This document shows, one piece after another, positions 58,552-64,000 of a DNA stretch of 64,000 nt. Each line of letters opens with the position of its first letter. Positions within the stretch are counted from its first letter, which is position 1. The notes under the pieces were generated by a model that saw only the letters and a program-made list of their open reading frames with translations, did no database searches and was not told the DNA's origin. This DNA is from Prevotella sp. (GTDB taxonomy: Bacteria > Bacteroidota > Bacteroidia > Bacteroidales > Bacteroidaceae), in the NCBI GenBank assembly GCA_017548275.1, contig JAFZAH010000035.1, forward strand, positions 1-64,000. The letters run 5' to 3'. Both the position numbers and the translations under genes were made by a program.

Positions 58552-60768
58552 ATGATGTGCGCCGTGTGTAGCGCTACCGTCGAGCGGAAACTGTCTTCGC
58601 TCGAGGGCGTCCATGCCGTGTCGGTCAGTCTGCCCTCGCGCACAGCGATGGTCGATTACGACCCTGAGGTCATTACGCCTGAGCAGATGAAGAAGGAATT
58701 GACGGTTGTTGGTTACGATATGGTCATCGAGGCCGACCGGAGCACCGAGGAGATTGAACATCGCAGCATGGTGCTCCTCCGCCGCAAGGTCATCCTGTCA
58801 TGGGTCTTCGCGCTGCTCACGATGTCTATCTCGATGGGGTGGATACATATCGGCAATCGTGATGTGTCAAACCAGACGATGCTCATCATCGCCTTGGCCA
58901 ACCTCGTGTATTGTGGTCGGCAGTTTTATGTTAACGCATGGCAGCAACTGCGCCATCTCTCCGCTGGCATGGATACATTGGTCGCCCTGTCCACTTGTGT
59001 GTCATTCTTGTTCAGCGCGTTCAACACGTTCTTTGGCGAACAGGTCTGGGGCAGTCGCGGCATCGAGTGGCATACCTATTTCGACGCATCCGTCATGATT
59101 ATCACCTTTGTTCTCACGGGCAGGTTGTTGGAGGAACGTGCGAAAAACAGCACGGCCTCTGCCATCAGAGCACTGATGGGACTGGCTCCCAAAACCGCCC
59201 GTGTGGTCAACACTGACGGCTCGGTCGATGATGTGCCCGTCAGCACTCTGACCAAGGGCGACGTCATAGAAGTAAGTGCTGGACAGAAAATCCCGGTTGA
59301 CGGAAAAACCATAGTGGAGCAAGGGGCAAGGTGCAAGGAGCAGGAGAATAGTCATGAGGGGCAAGGAGCAAGGTGCAAGGAGCAAGAGAATACCTCTGCG
59401 TTTGTAGGGGCGGTGCACCCGTGCCCGCCCGCACGAGCGGGAGCGAGTTCAACAAGTGCCAATGTTCATAATGACAACGTTCAATGTTCAACCTCCAACG
59501 TTCCACGTTCCACGTTCAATGTTCCACGTATTTCAGTTGATGAGTCGATGATTTCCGGCGAACCCGCTCCCGTGGAGAAACACGATGGCGACAAGGTCTT
59601 TGCTGGTACTATCGTCAAGGAGGGCACTCTGCGCTTCCGTGCCGAGGCGGTGGGCGAGAAAACCGTTTTGGCCAATATCATCCGCATGGTGCAACAGGCG
59701 CAAAACTCCAAGGCCCCTGTGCAGCGGACCGTTGACCGCGTTGCGCTCATTTTCGTTCCCGCAGTGCTGTGTCTGTCGTTGCTCACGTTTATCGTATGGT
59801 TTATCGTGGGCGGTCAACCCGCTTTACCGCGCGCCATTCTCTCAGCCGTGTCAGTGCTCGTCATCGCCTGTCCCTGCGCCATGGGGTTGGCCACGCCTAC
59901 CGCCCTGATGGTGGGCATCGGCAAGGCGGCACAGCACAATATCCTCATCAAAGACGCCACGGCACTCGAACAAATCCGCCGCATCACCGCCCTCGTCATC
60001 GACAAGACCGGCACATTGACGGAGATTACAGATGAGCAAGACGCAGCGTGCAAGGCGCAAGAAAATACCCCATCACACATAGTGGCGGCGCCCCCTTGCC
60101 CGCCCGAACGAGCTGCAGCGAGTCCAACAAATGAAGAAAATCAGGATCAAACCAACCATAACCCCCAATGTTCAACGTTCAACGTTCAACGTTCCACGTT
60201 CAATGTTCAACGTGAATCCCTCAAGCCCCATGCTGCCGAGGCCATTTCGATGTTGCATGAAGCGGGAGTCGAGGTATATATGATGAGCGGCGATGTGGAG
60301 GAACATGCCCGTTATTGGGCAGAACAGGCAGGCATACGTCATTATCAGAGCCGTGTGATGCCCCAGGACAAGGAAGACCTCGTGCGTCGTCTTCAGACTG
60401 AGGGAAAGGTCGTGGCGATGGCGGGCGACGGCATCAATGACACACAGGCTTTGGCTGCCGCTGATGTGAGCATCGCCATGGGACAGGGTACCGACATTGC
60501 CATGGATGTGGCGCAAATGACGCTCATGGGCTCTGACCTGCGGCGCATCCCCGAGGCCATCTCTCTTTCACGGCGCACTGTCAACATGATTCATCAAAAC
60601 CTCTTTTGGGCGTTTATCTACAATATCATCTGCATCCCATTGGCTGCCGGGGTCCTTCGTATCTTCGGCATCGATTTCCAAATCACACCTATGTGGGCCA
60701 GTGCGCTCATGGCGTTCTCCAGCGTCAGTGTCGTACTCAATAGTCTCAGACTAAAATTAAACAATTAA
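58552..60768 (+). CDS. Copper-type P-type ATPase with two repeat-derived insertions
   Basis: 738 residues. HMA domain with CAVC metal motif, membrane helices, A-domain SGEP (335-338), CPC motif (440-442, typical of Cu+ exporters), phosphorylated Asp in DKTGTLT (484-490), SGD and GDGIND (625-630). Residues 257-326 are R3-spacer-R1 sequence just before the SGEP loop. After DKTGTLT, residues 495-554 are the same composite and only about 65 residues separate it from the P-domain, where the ATP-binding N-domain would need over 100; no HP motif is visible. The FPVIGMMC start region extends upstream without a start codon. Probably a damaged or decaying gene; function doubtful. Confidence 0.8.
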   Translation: MMCAVCSATVERKLSSLEGVHAVSVSLPSRTAMVDYDPEVITPEQMKKELTVVGYDMVIEADRSTEEIEHRSMVLLRRKVILSWVFALLTMSISMGWIHIGNRDVSNQTMLIIALANLVYCGRQFYVNAWQQLRHLSAGMDTLVALSTCVSFLFSAFNTFFGEQVWGSRGIEWHTYFDASVMIITFVLTGRLLEERAKNSTASAIRALMGLAPKTARVVNTDGSVDDVPVSTLTKGDVIEVSAGQKIPVDGKTIVEQGARCKEQENSHEGQGARCKEQENTSAFVGAVHPCPPARAGASSTSANVHNDNVQCSTSNVPRSTFNVPRISVDESMISGEPAPVEKHDGDKVFAGTIVKEGTLRFRAEAVGEKTVLANIIRMVQQAQNSKAPVQRTVDRVALIFVPAVLCLSLLTFIVWFIVGGQPALPRAILSAVSVLVIACPCAMGLATPTALMVGIGKAAQHNILIKDATALEQIRRITALVIDKTGTLTEITDEQDAACKAQENTPSHIVAAPPCPPERAAASPTNEENQDQTNHNPQCSTFNVQRSTFNVQRESLKPHAAEAISMLHEAGVEVYMMSGDVEEHARYWAEQAGIRHYQSRVMPQDKEDLVRRLQTEGKVVAMAGDGINDTQALAAADVSIAMGQGTDIAMDVAQMTLMGSDLRRIPEAISLSRRTVNMIHQNLFWAFIYNIICIPLAAGVLRIFGIDFQITPMWASALMAFSSVSVVLNSLRLKLNN
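59320..59529 (+). repeat. In-frame composite repeat insertion 1 (R3, spacer, R1)
   Basis: R3 (CAAGGGGCAAGGTGCAAGGA, twice, to about 59391), a spacer GGGGCGGTGCACCCGTGCCC with ACGAGCGGGAGCGAGTTCAA (to about 59462), then R1 (AACGTTCAATGTTCAACCTC to 59529). 210 bp, a multiple of three, with no stop codon. Encodes 70 residues in the actuator loop. Confidence 0.85.
60034..60213 (+). repeat. In-frame composite repeat insertion 2 (R3, spacer, R1)
   Basis: Degenerate R3 (GAGCAAGACGCAGCGTGCAA), the same spacer (GGCGGCGCCCCCTTGCCC, GAACGAGCTGCAGCGAGTCC), then R1 (GTTCAACGTTCAACGTTCCA). 180 bp, in frame, same orientation and order as insertion 1, and R1 read in the same frame (NVQRSTFNVQ). Confidence 0.85.
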
Positions 60769-60780
60769 ACAAATAATCCA

Positions 60781-61920
60781 ATGAAACATTTATTCAGACT
60801 TTTCCTTATGTTTATGATGCTGCTGGCAACGAATACCGTTTCTGCGCAGCGCATCCAGGTAGTAGATGATGATGGCGATGCTATAGCCTACGCCTCGGTC
60901 ATGACACAGGATGCCAAGTTTCTTGGCATTACTGACTTCGACGGCTATTTGGATGATGTCAAAGGAGCCAACGTCATTACCGTCAGCCATGTGGCTTACA
61001 AGACGCAGACTGTCGATCTCTCCAAACTGACCGAAAAACGTATCGTTCTCGAGGACTCCGATTTCGGACTCAAGGAGATTACAGTCACTCCTAAGCCCTA
61101 TGTCTATGTGCAAACCTACTACCGCACGTATATGTACGACGATCATGAAGGCATCGTCTATTACCGTGCGGGTATCACTGACAATATTTATGAGCGGGCC
61201 ACGCACAAATTGAAGACACACACTACCCATGTGTCGAAATCGTATAAAGGCATCATCAAGACAGTCATCAATATGCTTTTTGGCTCAAAGATTGACGGAA
61301 CTAGCAAACTATCAGTGCGCGATAATGACGAAGATCGCAAGATGCCGCTCGAACAGTACTATAAGAAACGATGGAAAGAAAAATATGATATCGACGTGGA
61401 TGTCACCGAGGTAGAACCCAATAAGATGTGTCTCAGCGACAGCATAGGAGTCATAGGTTATGTCATCTATGACAAGGAACTTGGGCAGCGCCACTACACC
61501 TATGACAGTGAGGGATGGGCCAATCGAAGGAGAGAGAAAGAGGGTACGAAAGCGGAGAAGAAACGCCATGCCAGAAATGAAGCCAAGACCACAAACAAAG
61601 TGGATGTGGATTACATCATCTATAAGATGGACGAGGATGGCAATGTGTTGCCCGAAGACTTCATGATGCGTATGAACTTCTCCTCGGACGACAAGGAGGA
61701 GAAAGACGGAATACACCACAATATCTTTGCCATACAAGCGTATGCCATTGACCGCGCCTATGTCGATAAGGACGAATTGAAACAAATCCGTAAAGACAAC
61801 AAAATCAAGGCCTCCTACGCCAATATACGCCAGTTTGAGCGTGAACACAATATTCCTGAAATGGAACCTGCTGTGCAGCAAAAACTCGATGAACTCTGGA
61901 AAGCAGATTCAGGCGATTGA
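60781..61920 (+). CDS. Secreted protein with carboxypeptidase-regulatory-like N-domain
   Basis: 379 residues. Signal peptide (1-22, ends VSAQ), a CarboxypepD_reg-like domain (YASVMTQDAKFLGITDFDGYLDDVKGANVITVSHVAYKTQTVDL, about 30-92), then a DUF-type region of about 280 residues rich in Asp/Glu/Lys that I do not recognise. Outside-facing envelope protein of unknown function, 13 bases after the ATPase gene, so probably cotranscribed. A strong terminator follows. Confidence 0.75.
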   Translation: MKHLFRLFLMFMMLLATNTVSAQRIQVVDDDGDAIAYASVMTQDAKFLGITDFDGYLDDVKGANVITVSHVAYKTQTVDLSKLTEKRIVLEDSDFGLKEITVTPKPYVYVQTYYRTYMYDDHEGIVYYRAGITDNIYERATHKLKTHTTHVSKSYKGIIKTVINMLFGSKIDGTSKLSVRDNDEDRKMPLEQYYKKRWKEKYDIDVDVTEVEPNKMCLSDSIGVIGYVIYDKELGQRHYTYDSEGWANRRREKEGTKAEKKRHARNEAKTTNKVDVDYIIYKMDEDGNVLPEDFMMRMNFSSDDKEEKDGIHHNIFAIQAYAIDRAYVDKDELKQIRKDNKIKASYANIRQFEREHNIPEMEPAVQQKLDELWKADSGD

Positions 61921-61943
61921 TAATAAAGGATTGAGAACAATGA

Positions 61944-61981
61944 AAACTCGGAGCAATCGGCCGATTGCTCCGAGTTTTTTG
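61944..61981 (+). terminator. Strong Rho-independent terminator
   Basis: AAACTCGGAGCAATCGG (61944-61960) is a perfect palindrome with CCGATTGCTCCGAGTTT (61961-61977), followed by further T residues. Confidence 0.9.
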
Positions 61982-62046
61982 TCGGTTATCTGGTCTGAGG
62001 GGGCAGTCAGTGAGAACTACTTACAGCATTTTTCACCATTTTCTCT

Positions 62047-62805
62047 TTACGGTTTCCTCTTATACTCAAACCGTTCAACGGGATAGTTGAAATGTGTGGG
62101 GTTGTCGTAATTCACTGCTTCCACTGACACCTGCATCGAGAATGAGGGCGACAAATTGTATCGCACAGCGGCGCCGATACGGTCGCCGATATCGCTGACG
62201 TCATACAGGGGCAGTGGATAGCGGTCGCCCCGGACAAGTGATTTCTGCGCATAGATATAGGCTTCCCAATGCTCGTCGAAACGATAGCCGAGCACTGCAG
62301 AGATGCCAGCGTTCTGATAGGAAGACCGTGCCCATAACAGGTTGCTGAAATAACCGCCGATGGCAAGCGACAGACGGTCGCTCAACGGGATGGCGTACAT
62401 CATGGAGATGTTCTGCCCGAATCCTGTTCCGCTCGGAGCGTTCTTCCCGAAGAATCCGAACACCGACGCGCCGAGGCTCACGTTCAATCCTTGGTGCAGG
62501 TCCCATGCGTGCCAACCGCCCCAGTAATATGGCCATCCTCCTAAGCGCATCACCTGACCATGCGAGTTTAACTCGGGCAGATGCAATGCCTCGGCCTCGC
62601 GATAGCGGGCAAACATCTCGTCTGCGCTCAACGGCTCATAATACGACTGCAAGTCGCTCACCACCTCCGTCATGGGCTCGCTCTCGGTCATAGCAGCAGG
62701 TGCCGACAGAGGAAGGGTGTCGTTTACCGCTGTCGTCGTCACCTCTTGTGCGCTGACAGTCATATAGCCGCAAAGGGCTGCGAAGAATAGGAATAGTCGT
62801 TTCAT
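62047..62805 (-). CDS. Envelope protein with predicted beta-barrel C-half
   Basis: 252 residues from ATG 62805. Signal peptide (ends VSAQ), a Ser/Thr/Pro-rich stretch (about 22-60), then short alternating strands (GLNVSLGASVFGFFGK, LSLAIGGYFSNLLWAR, SMQVSVEAVNYDN) and a terminal YKRKP. No family recognised; likely an outer-membrane protein. Promoter elements end seven bases before the ATG, so the mRNA appears leaderless. Confidence 0.7.
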   Translation of the reverse strand: MKRLFLFFAALCGYMTVSAQEVTTTAVNDTLPLSAPAAMTESEPMTEVVSDLQSYYEPLSADEMFARYREAEALHLPELNSHGQVMRLGGWPYYWGGWHAWDLHQGLNVSLGASVFGFFGKNAPSGTGFGQNISMMYAIPLSDRLSLAIGGYFSNLLWARSSYQNAGISAVLGYRFDEHWEAYIYAQKSLVRGDRYPLPLYDVSDIGDRIGAAVRYNLSPSFSMQVSVEAVNYDNPTHFNYPVERFEYKRKP

Positions 62806-62811
62806 CAGCGG

Positions 62812-62843
62812 CAAAAATAAAGTTTTTCCCTGATAACGACAAA
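62812..62843 (-). promoter_or_regulatory. Promoter immediately before a start codon
   Basis: Minus strand: TTTG (62843-62840), 20 bases, TATTTTTG (62819-62812). The usual start site falls on or within a base or two of the ATG at 62805. Confidence 0.78.
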
Positions 62844-62926
62844 ACCCGTTAACGAAGTTTGAGATTTTTGACCCTTCTTTTTGCGATATTTTGCAAAAAA
62901 TACAGCCATAAGGTACTCATGTTCGA

Positions 62927-62972
62927 AAAAGCAAGAATCTTTTTGCTTTTTGCTCGCTAAATCGTACCTTTG
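62927..62972 (+). promoter_or_regulatory. Promoter of the TPR gene
   Basis: TTTG (62942-62945), 19 bases, TACCTTTG (62965-62972), inside a cassette GAAAAAGCAAGAATCTTTTT-GCTTTTTGCTCGCTAAATCG that matches those at 42139-42390. Leader about 9 bases. Confidence 0.8.
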
Positions 62973-62987
62973 CAAAAAATTTTGATT

Positions 62988-63845
62988 ATGGGCTTTTTCA
63001 AATCATTTTTCGGGCTGGAAGAGAAATCGCCCGAGCAGCAACAACAAGAAGACGAGGCACGCCGGTTCGACGTGCTCAAATACGATGGATTGCGCGCCAT
63101 GCAGGCACGGCACGCAGACCATGCGCTGAAATGTTTCAAGGCGGCGCTGGAGATACACGATGACCTTGAGATACACGATTATCTCTCGCAGTTGTATATC
63201 CATACCGACGACCTGCATGAGGCGGTCGAGGAGATATGCCTGATGTCCAAGGCCCAGCCCGACAACGTGCAGATACCGCTCCGTCTGGCCCATGTGGCGT
63301 ATATGATGGAGGATTACGACCTGTTGTTGGAGGCCTGCGGAAAAGCCGAGGCTCTTGATGCTGACAACGAGGAGATGCTTTTCCTCTATGCTCGTGCCTA
63401 CATCGGCAAGCAGCAGCCGGAGAAAGCCGTGGAATACCTTGACCGTATCATCGACGACAAGCCTCATTTCGATGCCTTGCTCTTACGTGGCGACACCCTG
63501 ATGAAGATGGGCGACACCGATGCTGCTGAGCGCGATGCCGACCTGTTGCTCGACGCGGTGCCCGGCCACGAGGATGTGCTGCTGCTCAAGGCCCGCATTT
63601 GTCGCGAGAAAGGACTGCTCGATGAAGCCAGGACAGTCTATGGTCAGGTCATCGACGCCAACCCCTTCTGCATCGCTGCTTTCCGCGAACGGGCAGAGGT
63701 GCGTCAGGCGTTGGGCGACGAGCAGGGTGCTGAGGAGGACAGGAACACGCTCATGGAACTGTCGCCCGATGAGATGGGCGAGGTGAAGAGCGTGGAAGAG
63801 ATGATGAAAGAGCAGTCAGAACTCATCAATCCGCTCGGATTGTAA
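62988..63845 (+). CDS. TPR-repeat protein
   Basis: 285 residues from ATG 62988 (an upstream TTG overlaps the -7 element). Q/E-rich start, then about six 34-residue tetratricopeptide repeats (DGLRAMQARHADHALKCFKAALE; EAVEYLDRIIDDKPHFDALLLRGDTLMKMGDTDAAERDADLLL; LDEARTVYGQVIDANPFCIAAFRERAEVRQALGDEQGAEEDRNTL). Scaffold or chaperone adaptor; partner unknown. Cytoplasmic, as no signal peptide. Confidence 0.9.
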   Translation: MGFFKSFFGLEEKSPEQQQQEDEARRFDVLKYDGLRAMQARHADHALKCFKAALEIHDDLEIHDYLSQLYIHTDDLHEAVEEICLMSKAQPDNVQIPLRLAHVAYMMEDYDLLLEACGKAEALDADNEEMLFLYARAYIGKQQPEKAVEYLDRIIDDKPHFDALLLRGDTLMKMGDTDAAERDADLLLDAVPGHEDVLLLKARICREKGLLDEARTVYGQVIDANPFCIAAFRERAEVRQALGDEQGAEEDRNTLMELSPDEMGEVKSVEEMMKEQSELINPLGL

Positions 63846-63873
63846 GAGTTTTTGCAATTTTTCTTGCAAAATG

Positions 63874-63905
63874 TTTGCAGGAACCGAAAAAATGTGATAA
63901 TTTTG
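63874..63905 (+). promoter_or_regulatory. Promoter of the aromatic leader peptide
   Basis: TTTG (63874-63877), 20 bases, TAATTTTG (63898-63905): full consensus. Start expected about 63912. Confidence 0.82.
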
Positions 63906-63932
63906 CACCCGATAACAAGAAAAAGCATCGAT

Positions 63933-63992
63933 ATGAGTCACTCTTATGCATTTTTTTACGGCTTCTACTATTACTTTGCAAGCAAATTGTGA
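63933..63992 (+). CDS. Phe/Tyr-rich leader peptide (probable attenuator)
   Basis: 19 residues, MSHSYAFFYGFYYYFASKL, ended by TGA. Nine of its 19 residues are Phe or Tyr, and nine of the eleven from Tyr5 to Phe15. It sits 21 bases after a predicted transcription start and is the only ORF there. Such runs mark leader peptides that sense charged tRNA, as in PheL of enterics; the controlled genes (perhaps chorismate, prephenate or aromatic aminotransferase) lie beyond 64000. Too short for a normal gene. Confidence 0.75.
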   Translation: MSHSYAFFYGFYYYFASKL

Positions 63993-64000
63993 AGCGGTGA

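Overview
The window is bacterial chromosome from a member of the Bacteroidales, most likely Prevotellaceae. Evidence: many promoters of the Bacteroidetes sigma-ABfr type (TTTG, 19-21 bases, TAnnTTTG), few Shine-Dalgarno sequences, and characteristic genes (TamL/TamB, TonB receptor with ECF S component, AmmeMemoRadiSam genes, carboxypeptidase-regulatory-like domains, thioester-less alpha-2-macroglobulins). The content is mostly housekeeping and envelope biology. I see no insertion sequence, prophage, conjugative element or CRISPR array.

Layout. 1-263: 5S rRNA end of an rRNA operon. 831-3041: secreted lysozyme-like protein, LemA and an M48 protease. 3252-20689: a 15.6 kb segment bracketed by two inverted copies of an outer-membrane beta-barrel gene with its leader. 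Inside it lie an initiator-type tRNA-Met, a lipoprotein, a TetR regulator, fabG, an RluA-type pseudouridine synthase, the tamB-tamL envelope pair, clpB and a secreted Asn/Pro-rich protein. 20840-30317: a large alpha-2-macroglobulin with a SusC-like insertion, a TonB receptor, an ECF S component and a VanW protein. 30590-39933: YjbR, a small hypothetical, AmmeMemoRadiSam (fused B-A plus radical SAM), a carboxylesterase, a GH94 phosphorylase and glutamine synthetase. 40048-48740: ADP-forming acyl-CoA synthetase, YjbQ, Bcp peroxiredoxin, a Ser/Thr kinase with WG repeats, Fe-alcohol dehydrogenase and a MATE exporter. 48805-55334: second alpha-2-macroglobulin coupled to a DUF1573 protein. 55526-63845: MeaB, IspH, a secreted caspase-like protease, a Cu-type P-type ATPase, two envelope proteins and a TPR protein. 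At the extreme right end a strong promoter drives a 19-residue Phe/Tyr-rich leader peptide, probably the attenuator of an aromatic amino acid operon lying outside the window.

The most unusual feature is a set of short dispersed repeat families that fill nearly every intergenic gap. I call them R1 (tandem GTTCMAYGTTCMAY), R2 (G/C palindromes like CCCTCTCC..GGAGAGGGG), R3 (GGGGCAAGGTGCAAGGAGCAAGAGAATA type), R4 (a composite element of about 200 bp), R5 (tandem AATTCGTA/ATTTCGTA), R6 (tandem TAGTCGTTTGG), R7 (GGATTTGCAATCC plus AAGCATTTTTAATGCG), R8 (GAACTCCTGAACTCC) and R9 (GAAGTTAAAGAAGTTAAGG). Several have entered coding sequences in frame: twice as the same R3-spacer-R1 composite inside the P-type ATPase, twice inside the first alpha-2-macroglobulin, once in an esterase signal peptide, and at the ends of bcp and the first alpha-2-macroglobulin. 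This resembles the Rickettsia palindromic elements that invade ORFs, but in a Bacteroidales genome.

All assignments rest on reading motifs and translated proteins by eye; no database search was possible. Family names are solid where catalytic motifs are visible; substrates and physiological roles are mostly inferred.
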